This document shows, piece by piece, positions 35,465-43,794 of a stretch of 64,000 nucleotides of DNA. The first letter of the stretch is position 1, and every line of letters begins with the position of its first letter. Made by a program: the position numbers and the translations under genes. Below the pieces are notes generated by a model. The model was not told where the DNA came from and did no database searches. It saw only the letters and a list, made by a program, of their open reading frames with translations. Location of the stretch: the NCBI RefSeq assembly GCF_025995175.1, contig NZ_BAPV01000002.1:91814-155813 (forward strand), in the 5' to 3' direction. Origin of the DNA: Asaia krungthepensis NRIC 0535. GTDB taxonomy: Bacteria > Pseudomonadota > Alphaproteobacteria > Acetobacterales > Acetobacteraceae.

Positions 35465-36756
35465 AATGGCTCCAGACCGACGAAGCCGATTTCGAGTCCC
35501 GTCTTTCGGTCCTTCTGGCTGATCGCAGCGCCGTCGAGACCAGCGTGGCGGCGCCTGTGCGCGATATCATCGCCGCAGTGCGCGCGCAGGGCGATACCGC
35601 CTTGTGCGACTACACGACGCGCTTCGATCGGCTCGCGCTGAGTCCTGACACCTTGCGCATCTCGGCTGACGAGATTGCCCGTGAGGCAGACAAGGTCGAT
35701 GCAGAACTCATGGACGCACTGACACTCGCTGCGTCACGCATCGAGTCCTTTCATCGCGCCCAGATGCCAGCGAACCTCTCCTACACGGATGAGGCGGGGC
35801 TGACACTGGGTATGCGCTGGATCCCGCTCGATGCTGTCGGGCTTTACGTGCCCGGCGGCAAGGCAGCCTATCCGTCCTCCGTGCTGATGAACGCGCTTCC
35901 TGCCCGTGTGGCAGGCGTCGGGCGTATTGCCATGTGCGTTCCCTGTCCCGATGGCGTGCTGAACCCTCTGGTTCTGGCGGCTGCGCGCGTCTGCGGTGTG
36001 AGCGAGATCTATCGTGTCGGCGGGGCTCAGGCCGTGGCGGCTCTCGCCTATGGCACCCCGACCATCCGGCCGGTGGATCGCATCGTCGGGCCTGGCAATG
36101 CCTATGTGGCTGAAGCCAAGCGTCAGGTATTCGGCCATGTCGGTATCGACTCCATTGCCGGACCGTCCGAGGTCGTCATTGTGGCCGATAACCGCAACGA
36201 GCCGCGTTTCGTCGCGCTGGATCTGCTGGCCCAGGCCGAGCATGACGAACTGGCCCAGGCAGTGCTGATCACCGATGATGCTGCATTCGCCCGGCGCGTG
36301 GTCGAGGCTGTCGAGACAGAGCTGAAAACCCTGCCGCGTGCGGCCATCGCAGGCAAATCATGGGCCGATCATGGCGCTGTGGTGATCGTGGACAATTGGC
36401 AGGAAGCTGCTGCTATCGCCAACCGCTTCGCCTCCGAGCATCTCGAGGTCATGCTTGAGGAGCCCGAGTCCTTTGCTGCGATGATCCGTCATGCCGGGGC
36501 GACGTTCCTTGGCCGCAATTGCCCCGAGGCGGTGGGTGATTATGTGGGCGGTCCGAACCATGTTCTGCCTACCAGCCGCACGGCGCGTTTCGCTTCGGGG
36601 CTTTCGGTATTCGATTTTCTCAAGCGGACCACCACGATCGCGGCGGATGCCAACGGGCTGCGTGCGGTCGGTCCGGCCGGAGCCAGACTGGCACGAGCGG
36701 AAGGCCTTCACGCCCATGCGCTCAGCTTGTCGGCCCGACTCGACGCGCTTGGCTGA
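35461..36756 (+). CDS. hisD: Histidinol dehydrogenase
   Basis: A 431-residue zinc-dependent enzyme performing the last two oxidations of histidine biosynthesis, from L-histidinol to L-histidine. Diagnostic segments are YVPGGKAAYPSSVLMN (about 122-137), GPGNAYVAEAKRQV and SIAGPSEVVIVAD, with the zinc-site region around QAEHDELAQAV (His near 261). The catalytic-base region near the end reads EHLEVMLEEPE. The length matches the family. It is translationally coupled with hisG. No other his genes lie in the window, which is typical for alphaproteobacterial scattered his loci. Confidence 0.95.
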   Translation: MKWLQTDEADFESRLSVLLADRSAVETSVAAPVRDIIAAVRAQGDTALCDYTTRFDRLALSPDTLRISADEIAREADKVDAELMDALTLAASRIESFHRAQMPANLSYTDEAGLTLGMRWIPLDAVGLYVPGGKAAYPSSVLMNALPARVAGVGRIAMCVPCPDGVLNPLVLAAARVCGVSEIYRVGGAQAVAALAYGTPTIRPVDRIVGPGNAYVAEAKRQVFGHVGIDSIAGPSEVVIVADNRNEPRFVALDLLAQAEHDELAQAVLITDDAAFARRVVEAVETELKTLPRAAIAGKSWADHGAVVIVDNWQEAAAIANRFASEHLEVMLEEPESFAAMIRHAGATFLGRNCPEAVGDYVGGPNHVLPTSRTARFASGLSVFDFLKRTTTIAADANGLRAVGPAGARLARAEGLHAHALSLSARLDALG

Positions 36757-36822
36757 AACGCAATCGGCGGTGTGAAGAGAGGGGAGATACCCTCCTTTTC
36801 GCCCGCAAAATGACCAAGAAAC

Positions 36823-36851
36823 TTGACGGAACGGCGCTGAGTCAGCACATA
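36823..36851 (+). promoter_or_regulatory. Possible sigma-70-type promoter for infA
   Basis: TTGACG (36823-36828) matches a -35 box. Seventeen bases later CACATA (36846-36851) may serve as a weak -10 box. The pair lies about 65 bases before the infA start. The -35 is good but the -10 is poor. Confidence 0.35.
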
Positions 36852-36916
36852 CGCGGCAGAATTCTTCCTGCCGGGTCTGTTCCGGCCCTTATCAGCGCAC
36901 AGTCTAAAGGACTCAG

Positions 36917-37135
36917 ATGTCAAAAGAAGACATGATCGAATTCAGCGGCACGGTTACCGAGCTGCTGCCCAATGCCATGTTCCGCGTCACGCTCGACAAC
37001 GAACACACCATTCTCGCCCATACGAGCGGCAAGATGCGCAAGAACCGTATTCGTGTTCTCGCCGGTGACCGCGTGAATGTCGAAATGACGCCGTACGACC
37101 TGTCCAAGGGCCGCATCACCTTCCGCTTCAAGTAA
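36917..37135 (+). CDS. infA: Translation initiation factor IF-1
   Basis: A 72-residue S1-like OB-fold protein, the standard length for IF-1. The sequence from [20 protein letters not shown] through [16 protein letters not shown] to GRITFRFK is the canonical IF-1 pattern, with the alphaproteobacterial phenylalanines at the end. AAAGGA lies six bases upstream. IF-1 binds the ribosomal A site during initiation. It begins the conserved block infA-maf-RNase E/G-yacG. In many alphaproteobacteria two more small genes lie between hisD and infA; they are absent here. Confidence 0.97.
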   Translation: MSKEDMIEFSGTVTELLPNAMFRVTLDNEHTILAHTSGKMRKNRIRVLAGDRVNVEMTPYDLSKGRITFRFK

Positions 37136-37145
37136 GAGCGTTTTC

Positions 37146-37754
37146 GTGACCGACGGCACAAGGCCGGAGCTGGTCCTCGCCTCGGCGTCGCCAAGACGGG
37201 TCGACCTCCTGCGCCAGATCGGGCTTATTCCCGATCGTATCGACGCGGCCGAACTGGACGAATCGCCCCGACAGAACGAGACGCCACGCCTGTGCGTAGC
37301 GCGGCTTGCCCGTATGAAAGCCGAGACCGTGGCTGCGCGCTGCGAGGGTCGCGCCCTCGTGCTCGCAGCGGATACGCTTGTCGCCGTGGGGCGTCGTATC
37401 CTGCCCAAGGCTGAGGATCGAGCGACTGCCGAGCGCTGCCTGCGTCTTTTGTCCGGCAGGCGCCATACCGTGCTCACAGCCGTTTGCGTCATGCCAAGCG
37501 CTTCCTGGAATGAGGGGCGGGTGGTGGAACGTCTGGTCGAGACAGATGTGACCTTTTCGCGCCTGACCGAAGCCCAGATTGCCGCCCTGCTCGATCAGGG
37601 AGACTGGCAGGGCAAGGCCGGGGGCTACGCCCTTCAGGGTGCTGCGGCCTCGCTCATCCGCTATGTCGGAGGCAGCCCTTCGGCGGTAATCGGCCTTCCC
37701 CTGTTCGAAACCGCCCAGATGCTGCGCGGACAACCCTACCGGTTCATCGCATGA
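37146..37754 (+). CDS. maf: Maf-family nucleotide pyrophosphatase
   Basis: A 202-residue Maf/Ham1-fold nucleotide pyrophosphatase. The signature ASASPRRVDLLRQIGL opens the protein (about residues 10-25). The substrate-binding core has LAADTLVAVGRRILPKAED and the C-terminal YALQGAAASLI replaces the usual YxIQGxa motif. It starts with GTG, ten bases after infA, and overlaps the next gene by four bases. Maf proteins hydrolyse non-canonical or excess dTTP, UTP or m7GTP; the subgroup cannot be told by eye. It is cotranscribed with infA and the RNase. Confidence 0.93.
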   Translation: MTDGTRPELVLASASPRRVDLLRQIGLIPDRIDAAELDESPRQNETPRLCVARLARMKAETVAARCEGRALVLAADTLVAVGRRILPKAEDRATAERCLRLLSGRRHTVLTAVCVMPSASWNEGRVVERLVETDVTFSRLTEAQIAALLDQGDWQGKAGGYALQGAAASLIRYVGGSPSAVIGLPLFETAQMLRGQPYRFIA

Positions 37755-38827
37755 GGGAATGTCGCCTCGCCTGGTCGCCCGGCGAAGCGCGCATTGCTGT
37801 CTGCGATGATGAGACTCTCATCGATTTCGCGCTCTGGCGCCCCGGCATGTCCGATGGCTATGGCGATCACCATGCCGTACGCGTGCAGAAATCCGCTGCG
37901 GCGCTTGGAGGCGCCTTTGTCACCCTTGCCGGAGGCGGGACCGGCTTCCTGACGGGAACCCATCAGGAAGGAGCGCTGGTTGCGGCGCGCGTGACCCGCA
38001 GCGCCCAGAATGGCAAGGGACTGCGTCTCAAGCCGCACGGAGTGCTCCCACAGGCGTGTGAGGCGCCCCAGGTTCTGAGGCGTGGCCCGACGCCGCTGGA
38101 AACACTCGCTGCCCGATATCCCGATGCACCCATTCTGTGCGATGCACCGGCGCTGATGGCGCTTCTTCCAGTTGCGCTCAGGTCGCGCCTCGAGCGTGTG
38201 GGCCAGGCTTTCGACAGCGTTCTTGACGCGCGTTGTGACGATCTGATGGCCGCCCATACGCCGCTGCCCCATGGGCTCTGCGCCACCATCACCCCCACAC
38301 CGGCGCTGACCGCGATCGATCTGGATGATCCGAACCCCGATCAGAGACGCCAGATGGACGGGTTTACAGCCAATCGTCAGGCCTTCTCAGCCCTTGCTGC
38401 AGAAATCCAGATGCGCAATCTGAGCGGGGCGATCCTGATCGATCCGGCGGGGGTGGCCATGCGTAAACGTCCGGCGCTGGTGCCGTTTCTTGCCAAGGCT
38501 CTTGAGGGCGATCCACAGCAGGCAAAGGCTCTGGGCGCGACGGCGCTCGGCCTGCTGGAAGTGGTCCGCACACGCGGTCGTCCTGCCTTGCACGAAATGA
38601 CGAGCAGCCCCGGTGGCCATGCACTTGCGGCGCTTCGTACGATCCTGCGCGAGAAAGAGGGCCGAGGAAAAACCGGCAAGCCGCAACTGCGCGCTTCTGT
38701 GGGCGTGGTCCGTGCGCTTGAAGAAGACCGTGACGCTCTGGCAGGGTTTGCGCTGGAATGGGGCGCGTCGCTGTCACTGGTCATGGACCCGGATTATCCG
38801 GACCGCGTTTGGAGCTTCACCGCATGA
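37751..38827 (+). CDS. Ribonuclease E/G family protein, short form
   Basis: A 358-residue member of the RNase E/G family, in the position where alphaproteobacteria carry a short RNase G-like gene between maf and yacG. It is shorter than RNase G (about 490), and the C-terminal zinc-link and dimerisation region of RNase E/G is not evident. The catalytic-domain remnants are visible in LSGAILIDPAGVAM (the ggiIviDfidm-like strand, about 224-237) and GATALGLLEVVRTRGRP (the tpfGLvEitRqR-like motif, about 260-276). The S1 part is reduced at the N-terminus. It overlaps maf and yacG by ATGA. It may process RNA; activity in this reduced form is uncertain. Confidence 0.85.
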   Translation: MRECRLAWSPGEARIAVCDDETLIDFALWRPGMSDGYGDHHAVRVQKSAAALGGAFVTLAGGGTGFLTGTHQEGALVAARVTRSAQNGKGLRLKPHGVLPQACEAPQVLRRGPTPLETLAARYPDAPILCDAPALMALLPVALRSRLERVGQAFDSVLDARCDDLMAAHTPLPHGLCATITPTPALTAIDLDDPNPDQRRQMDGFTANRQAFSALAAEIQMRNLSGAILIDPAGVAMRKRPALVPFLAKALEGDPQQAKALGATALGLLEVVRTRGRPALHEMTSSPGGHALAALRTILREKEGRGKTGKPQLRASVGVVRALEEDRDALAGFALEWGASLSLVMDPDYPDRVWSFTA

Positions 38828-39009
38828 ATTCCTGTCCGATCTGCAAGAGACCCAGCGTGGAGACCTTCCGGCCATTCTGCAGCAAACGCTGCGCCGATAT
38901 CGATCTTGGGCGCTGGTTCAATGAGAGCTACAGCATTCCCGCACTGCCTGAGGACGACGAGGAAAAAATCCTCCCTCCCCCGCTTGATCCCCGGAACACT
39001 CTGGAGTAA
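38824..39009 (+). CDS. yacG: DNA gyrase inhibitor YacG, zinc-binding
   Basis: A 61-residue zinc-ribbon protein. The four cysteines are in CPIC (residues 4-7) and CSKRC (about 19-23), followed by DLGRWFNESYSIP, the family core. It begins inside the stop codon of the RNase gene (ATGA at 38824-38827). YacG in E. coli binds GyrB and inhibits gyrase. It is the last gene of the infA block and lies 28 bases before the tRNA gene. Confidence 0.92.
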   Translation: MNSCPICKRPSVETFRPFCSKRCADIDLGRWFNESYSIPALPEDDEEKILPPPLDPRNTLE

Positions 39010-39037
39010 ACCCCCTCTCACACCGCGCGGTGCCGGT

Positions 39038-39113
39038 GCCCAAGTAGCTCAGTTGGTAGAGCATGCGACTGAAAATCGCAGTGTCACTGGTTCGATCCCG
39101 GTCTTGGGCACCA
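39038..39113 (+). tRNA. tRNA-Phe (GAA)
   Basis: A 76-base tRNA. The acceptor stem GCCCAAG pairs with CTTGGGC; the discriminator A and an encoded CCA follow (39110-39113). The D-arm contains AGCTCAGTTGGTAGAGC, the anticodon arm CGACTGAAAATCG gives anticodon GAA, and the T-arm contains GGTTCGATCCC. It directly follows the infA block and precedes AT-richer DNA. Confidence 0.97.
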
Positions 39114-39829
39114 TTTTCCTGGAAAATTTGATCTAGTCCCGGCCTGCTGTTCGCAGGTCTTGCAAGGACGGCAATGCTGGCACCCCCGCCGGACGACTGA
39201 GTTGAACGTCACCTTGTTCAAGCAAGTCAGGAACGCTGAGTGATGATCCATTCGTTCCCTTGTCAATCAGGGCTCTATGAAACGGTGTGCGCTAACGCCC
39301 CGGACATCGCGACGGTCGATTGTCGATACGACCGGACGAATATTACGTCACCGCGGCGGGCTGCAAAGTTGTTGGCGTGCCGGGGAGTGTTTTTTGTCGC
39401 CCAAAAGGCAAAGAAGAACGCTGGTAGTTACAATAAATCTGGTCAGACCTTTCCACGCTTGCGACTTCGACTCCAGAGAAACGGAATGGGGGAAGCATTA
39501 ACAAAAATCGATGCCACAACCATTCACAGTATAAAACTACGATGCCTTGCAGGGATCGTCTGATAGACAGGCGTGATCGTTACCTGTTCTAACGATCACA
39601 GACCCATTCGGTCGGTAAAACCACACAGTGTGACGATCAATAAATAAGGCCCTTCCTAAAATTCTCGTCAAAGCCGTGCTTCGGTACATAAGTTAGATTC
39701 TGAACCAATAGAAACTTTGTAATGAGGCCACAAAGAAGACAAAGTTTTTGTTTCACTCTGTCCTCTGGTATTTTTGCCCAACACTGAATAGATAGTGCAG
39801 TCAAGAATTTCCGGAGCTCGACCCTGGCT
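39114..39829. other. AT-richer, gene-poor segment next to tRNA-Phe
   Basis: These 716 bases contain no convincing gene. Base composition drops visibly below that of the flanks, especially 39590-39790. Short open frames on both strands lack recognisable motifs and ribosome binding sites. The promoter of the three-gene module downstream must lie near its end. A tRNA 3' end followed by low-GC DNA is a common scar of integration, but no integrase gene and no repeat of the tRNA end were seen. Confidence 0.5.
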
Positions 39830-40204
39830 ATGAAGCGTCTCGTTATTGATCTCGACGACACCCTCACCGTTAACAATCCAGACCTCTCATACAGCGACAA
39901 GGAACCGAACCTGCCGCTCATTGCGAAGCTGCACGAATACAAGGCCATGGGCTTCGAGATCCTGATACAGACCGCGCGTAATATGCGCACCTATCAGGGC
40001 GCTGTTGGCAAGATCAACGCCAATACGCTGCCGATCGTCATCGACTGGCTTAAGAAGCACAACGTCCCCTATGACGAGATCTATGTTGGCAAGCCCTGGT
40101 GCGGCACGGAAGGGTTCTATGTCGATGACCGCGCCATCCGCCCTTCCGAATTCATCTCGCTCTCGCTCGCCGAGATCAATAATCTGATTGAAACAAGCAA
40201 ATGA
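39830..40204 (+). CDS. HAD-superfamily phosphatase of capsule/surface-glycan type
   Basis: A 124-residue small HAD phosphatase without a large cap. Motif I is DLDDT (residues 7-11, with nucleophile D7 and general acid D9), motif II the Thr in QTARNMRT (48), motif III the Lys in GKPW (88) and motif IV DDRAIRPSEF (D99, D100). The stretch KINANTLPIVIDWLKKHNVP followed by YDEIYVGKPWC is strongly conserved in proteins annotated as capsule-biosynthesis phosphatases; Campylobacter Cj1435 is an example as I recall it. It overlaps the next gene by four bases. It probably dephosphorylates a small phosphorylated precursor such as an amino-alcohol or polyol phosphate; the substrate is inferred. Confidence 0.8.
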   Translation: MKRLVIDLDDTLTVNNPDLSYSDKEPNLPLIAKLHEYKAMGFEILIQTARNMRTYQGAVGKINANTLPIVIDWLKKHNVPYDEIYVGKPWCGTEGFYVDDRAIRPSEFISLSLAEINNLIETSK

Positions 40205-41823
40205 GCCCCTCATCCTCGATCGCCCTGATCATGTCAGGGGCCTTTGTGACGCAGGAACTCGTCGCCGAATTCGGTCTTCTTCCGCCTGCGTTCCTCCCCC
40301 TCGGCGTCGGTCGCCTTTACGACATTCAGGCCGACAGCCTCAAGGCAAGCGCACTCGGCAACTGTCAGATTTATCTGGCGGTTCCAGAGAGCTTCGAGGT
40401 GCCGGATTACGATCTGCATCGCCTCGAGCAGAAAAATGTGACGCTGCTTCCGGTCCCGGACGATATCTCCCTTGGCGAGGCGATTGTCTACGCCATTAAC
40501 ATGCTCAATGCTTATGATAGAGGCATTCAGATCCTGCACGGCGATACCGTGCTCGGTGAGATTCCCCCCGGTCTGAATATCGTTGCCGCCCATACTGAGG
40601 GTGATGATTATTCATGGGCAGCGATCAATCACGACGGCGACGTTGTCACGGATCTTGAGACGATCGAAGCGACGAGCGAAGAGGACCTGGAGCGTCCCAT
40701 CGCCTGTGGCTACTTCTCGTTCTCAAACGGTGTGGAACTGGTGCGCGCCATCAGCCAGGCACGTGGGAGCTTCATCAAGGGTCTTAATCTGTACCTGAAA
40801 CGTCGCCCCCTTACGCTCAAGCGTGTGGATGACTGGTACGATTTCGGCCATATCCAGACCTATTTCCGTTCACGCCGGCTGGTAACAACGGCGCGCGCCT
40901 TCAACTCCCTGCAAATCACCCAGAGCACCGTACGCAAGCTCTCGGCTGATCGCTTCAAAATGAAGGGCGAGGCAAACTGGTTCGAGAGCATTCCTGCTGA
41001 CGTACAGCCTTATGCCGCGCGTTTGCTCGACAAGGGTGAGGACGAGAATAGCGCGTTCTACACAACCGAGTACCAGTACGCGCCCAATCTTTCTGAGCTC
41101 TACGTTTTCTCGTCTATCGGTCGCGTGACCTGGAAAAAGATCCTTACAAGCTCCTCGGAATTCCTGGAACTCTGTGCCACCACGCTCAGTGACGCACCCC
41201 GTGAGGCCTATTCGCGGCAGCTCATGGGCGGCAAAACGGTGGAACGCCTTGAGCGCTACGCGAGCGAGACCGGCTTCGACGTCAATCGCGCCCTGACATT
41301 CAAGGGTCGGGCCATGCCCTCCCTGATGACGATCGCGGAGGAAATTGAAGCCCTTATCACGCATGACGCCAGCGCCAAGGCGACGCTGATGCATGGTGAT
41401 TTCTGCTTCAGCAATATTCTCTATAACTCACGCAACAGCCGTATCTCGGTCATCGATCCGCGCGGCTATGTCTTTGCCAACAAGCTCGAGATCTGGGGGG
41501 ATTTCCGATACGATATCGCGAAATTCTCGCACTCGGTCGACGGACTCTACGACTTCATTCTGGCGGGGCGTTACACCCTGACCCAGGATACCGAGTATGA
41601 TTTCGATTTCGAATTCGATGCCTCGCCTCAGCGCAGCTGGCTGCAGAAATCATTCGCCGACATGAAAATTGCCGGGCTCTCCACAGCAAGCAAGGAAATC
41701 CGGGCGATCACGACGTCGCTCTTCGTTTCCATGCTCCCACTTCATTCTGACCGGCCTGACAGGCAGAGAGCCTTCATCGCGAATGCCCTGCGTCTCTATG
41801 CCACGCTCGAAGGACTTGCGTGA
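40201..41823 (+). CDS. Nucleotidyltransferase-like domain fused to an APH/choline-kinase-like phosphotransferase
   Basis: A 540-residue two-domain protein. The N-terminal half (about 5-230) has the outline of a sugar nucleotidyltransferase, with LPLGVGRLYDIQ, QILHGDTVLG (Asp near 114) and a late GYFSF. The glycine-rich GxGxR...PK nucleotide loop is missing, replaced by SGAFVTQELVAEFGLLPPAF. The C-terminal half (about 270-540) is a kinase of the aminoglycoside/choline type: Brenner motif HGDFCFSNILY (about 398-408) and metal-binding VIDPRG (about 418-423). Overlaps of four bases upstream and a TGATG junction downstream show it is part of a tight operon. It may phosphorylate, and perhaps bind or activate, a small head group for a glycan. 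The activity of the N-terminal domain is doubtful. Confidence 0.75.
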   Translation: MSPSSSIALIMSGAFVTQELVAEFGLLPPAFLPLGVGRLYDIQADSLKASALGNCQIYLAVPESFEVPDYDLHRLEQKNVTLLPVPDDISLGEAIVYAINMLNAYDRGIQILHGDTVLGEIPPGLNIVAAHTEGDDYSWAAINHDGDVVTDLETIEATSEEDLERPIACGYFSFSNGVELVRAISQARGSFIKGLNLYLKRRPLTLKRVDDWYDFGHIQTYFRSRRLVTTARAFNSLQITQSTVRKLSADRFKMKGEANWFESIPADVQPYAARLLDKGEDENSAFYTTEYQYAPNLSELYVFSSIGRVTWKKILTSSSEFLELCATTLSDAPREAYSRQLMGGKTVERLERYASETGFDVNRALTFKGRAMPSLMTIAEEIEALITHDASAKATLMHGDFCFSNILYNSRNSRISVIDPRGYVFANKLEIWGDFRYDIAKFSHSVDGLYDFILAGRYTLTQDTEYDFDFEFDASPQRSWLQKSFADMKIAGLSTASKEIRAITTSLFVSMLPLHSDRPDRQRAFIANALRLYATLEGLA

Positions 41824-42548
41824 TGATCGTTATCCCCATGGCTGGCCTTTCCAGCCGCTTCACCAAGGCCGGTTACCCGGTGCCGAAATACATGCTTCCC
41901 CTGCACGGCAAGAGCGTGTTTGCGCATTCGATCGAGAGCTTCTCAGCCTATTTCGAGACAATGCCTTTCGTGTTCATTGCCCGCACCGTGGCCGATACCG
42001 AGGCCTTTATTCGCAGCGAAATCGCTGCACTCGGCATTCGTGACGCCCGTATCGTGATCCTTGATCACGAAACCGCAGGGCAGGCCGAAACCGTCGAATT
42101 CGGGGTCAAACAGGCCGGTGCCTCACCGGACAGCCCGCTGACGATCTTCAATATCGACACGTTCCGTCCGGGCTTCCGCTTTCCCGAAGGCGAGTGGTTC
42201 GCGTCGTCGGACGGCTATCTCGAGGTCTTCCGCGGTGAAGGTGCAAACTGGTCCTATGTCGGACCTGTTGAAGGGACGGACGAGCCTCTCGCTGCGCGTA
42301 CGACCGAGAAACAGCCAATCTCCGATCTTTGTTGCGACGGGCTCTACCATTTCGCACGATGCGGCGATTTCCTCGCAGCTCTCGAGCAGGAACGTCTGAC
42401 GCCCTCATCGCCGGAGTTGTATGTGGCCCCGCTCTATAATCACCTGATCAAGCAGGGCATGAAGATTCACTACGAGGTCATCGCACCCGAGGCGATCACC
42501 TTCTGCGGCGTGCCCGCCGAATACGAAGAGCTTCTGGCCAAAAGCTGA
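41823..42548 (+). CDS. Nucleotidyltransferase (NTP-transferase family)
   Basis: A 241-residue nucleotidyltransferase. The nucleotide-binding loop MAGLSSRFTKAGYPVPKYML (residues 6-25) is intact, with Arg12 and Lys22. IFNIDTFRP (Asp near 111) provides the metal-binding acid. The ATG at 41823 overlaps the previous stop as TGATG; GAAGGA lies upstream. Such enzymes couple a phosphorylated sugar or alcohol with CTP, UTP or dTTP. In this operon it probably makes the activated form of whatever the kinase and phosphatase prepare. No glycosyltransferase follows: the next gene is convergent. The nucleotide and substrate are unknown. Confidence 0.78.
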   Translation: MIVIPMAGLSSRFTKAGYPVPKYMLPLHGKSVFAHSIESFSAYFETMPFVFIARTVADTEAFIRSEIAALGIRDARIVILDHETAGQAETVEFGVKQAGASPDSPLTIFNIDTFRPGFRFPEGEWFASSDGYLEVFRGEGANWSYVGPVEGTDEPLAARTTEKQPISDLCCDGLYHFARCGDFLAALEQERLTPSSPELYVAPLYNHLIKQGMKIHYEVIAPEAITFCGVPAEYEELLAKS

Positions 42549-42556
42549 ACCTGGTC

Positions 42557-42580
42557 TCCTCCGGCATTGGCGCCGGAGGA
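42557..42580. terminator. Hairpin between convergent genes
   Basis: TCCTCCGGC (42557-42565) and GCCGGAGGA (42572-42580) form a perfect 9-bp stem with a 6-base loop, eight bases after the nucleotidyltransferase stop. It serves the convergent gene pair as a likely bidirectional terminator, although no T-run follows. Confidence 0.55.
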
Positions 42581-42590
42581 AACCCTGCAC

Positions 42591-43322
42591 TCAGGCAAGC
42601 AGGCCGCCATCGACAGCCAGTGCAGAGCCGGTGATGTAGCTGGCGCGCTCATTGACCAGAAACGACACCACATTGGTAATATCTTCGACCTCGCCATAAG
42701 CCCCTGTTGCAACATGGCTGGCCAGCATAGCGGCAGCCTGCGTATTGGACGGATTCATGGCGGTGTTGACCGGGCCCGGCTCGACCACGTTGATCGTGAT
42801 CCCCCTGTTGCCAAGGTCACGCGCCACGCCCTGCGCAAAGCCTCTCAGGGCCGCTTTGGTGCCGGAATAAAGTGAGAGGCCGGGCAAGGGCGCCCGCCCC
42901 CCGAAAGACGACCCCATGAGAACGATACGTCCGCCTGCCGTCATATGACGGACAGCGCACATGGTTTCGATCATCGGCCCGCGTACGTTAAGATTGAGAA
43001 CGGTCTCGATGCTCCCAACCGTGATCTCGTCGATTGTCCCCTTGGGATACATACCAGCATTGCAGACAAGCACGTCCAGCCGACCGAAAACACGGATCGT
43101 CTCGGCTACGATCTTCTCATTTCCCTCGGTCGTACTGCCATCGGCCTGTACTGCCAGAACCCGACGCCCCAAGGCCTCGACTTGCCTGATTGTATCCTGT
43201 GCTCCAGCGACATCCTGAGGGTAAGAGAACGCGATATCATAGCCCTCGCTGGCAAGCTGACACGCGATACCGGCTCCGATACCTCGGCTGGCTCCTGTAA
43301 CGATAGCAACTTTACTGGTCAT
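42591..43322 (-). CDS. SDR family oxidoreductase
   Basis: A 243-residue classical SDR. TGASRGIG is at about residues 9-16, the CNAG variant of NNAG near 87, the catalytic Ser in LMGSSFGG and YxxxK in YSGTKAALRG (about 152-156). The C-terminus ITGSALAVDGGLLA is typical of the family. The ATG at 43322 is used because AAGGAAG lies eight bases upstream. It is divergent from the AraC-type regulator at 43795, which may control it. NADPH-dependent carbonyl reduction is likely; substrate unknown. Confidence 0.86.
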   Translation of the reverse strand: MTSKVAIVTGASRGIGAGIACQLASEGYDIAFSYPQDVAGAQDTIRQVEALGRRVLAVQADGSTTEGNEKIVAETIRVFGRLDVLVCNAGMYPKGTIDEITVGSIETVLNLNVRGPMIETMCAVRHMTAGGRIVLMGSSFGGRAPLPGLSLYSGTKAALRGFAQGVARDLGNRGITINVVEPGPVNTAMNPSNTQAAAMLASHVATGAYGEVEDITNVVSFLVNERASYITGSALAVDGGLLA

Positions 43323-43794
43323 GATCAGTCTTCCTTTTGTGGAGAAACGCAAGAAGGGCACTCAGCCCATAATCCCTGAGAGGCCGCGACATCATCATCA
43401 GCTCAACCATGACCAGGACACGGCCTTTCCGTGGAAAACGCCCTAGGAAACAGGGCCTTTTCTCCTTGATAGGCATTGAAAGGGGAATATTCGCGCGGCC
43501 TCGCCGATAGCGATCTCGCTGCCTGGACGCTCGGAAACAGCCTTCCGTCGGCTTCCACAAAACCGCGACGGCACATCCTGTATGCTCCGACGCACGCACT
43601 TTGCGACAGGACAGTCGTCACTGCAGCGCGCTCTTTACGAGTACCGTTGCTGACGGGAGTGCTGTCGATCCCCTTTGTCATGATGAGCCTCCCCTCCTCT
43701 GGGATGCACCATTCATGACCGGAAAACAGAGGAGAGCGTTATCGCGGCATTACGCAAAACTTGCCTTTTTCGCTCAGACCAGCAGAGTGAGGTC
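43323..43794. other. Long divergent intergenic region between SDR and AraC regulator
   Basis: No convincing gene lies in these 472 bases. Open frames on the minus strand within 43403-43681 lack recognisable motifs. It should contain divergent promoters and AraC binding sites. A weak hairpin, GCCCT/AGGGC followed by CTTTTCT, occurs near 43440-43463. Confidence 0.45.

Noticed and set aside
39637..39990. Minus-strand frame across the region before the HAD phosphatase
   Set aside because: It runs into the well-supported phosphatase gene on the other strand and has no recognisable motif.
43403..43681. Minus-strand frame in the SDR/AraC spacer
   Set aside because: No motif, Arg/Ser-rich composition and a competing overlapping frame; probably non-coding.
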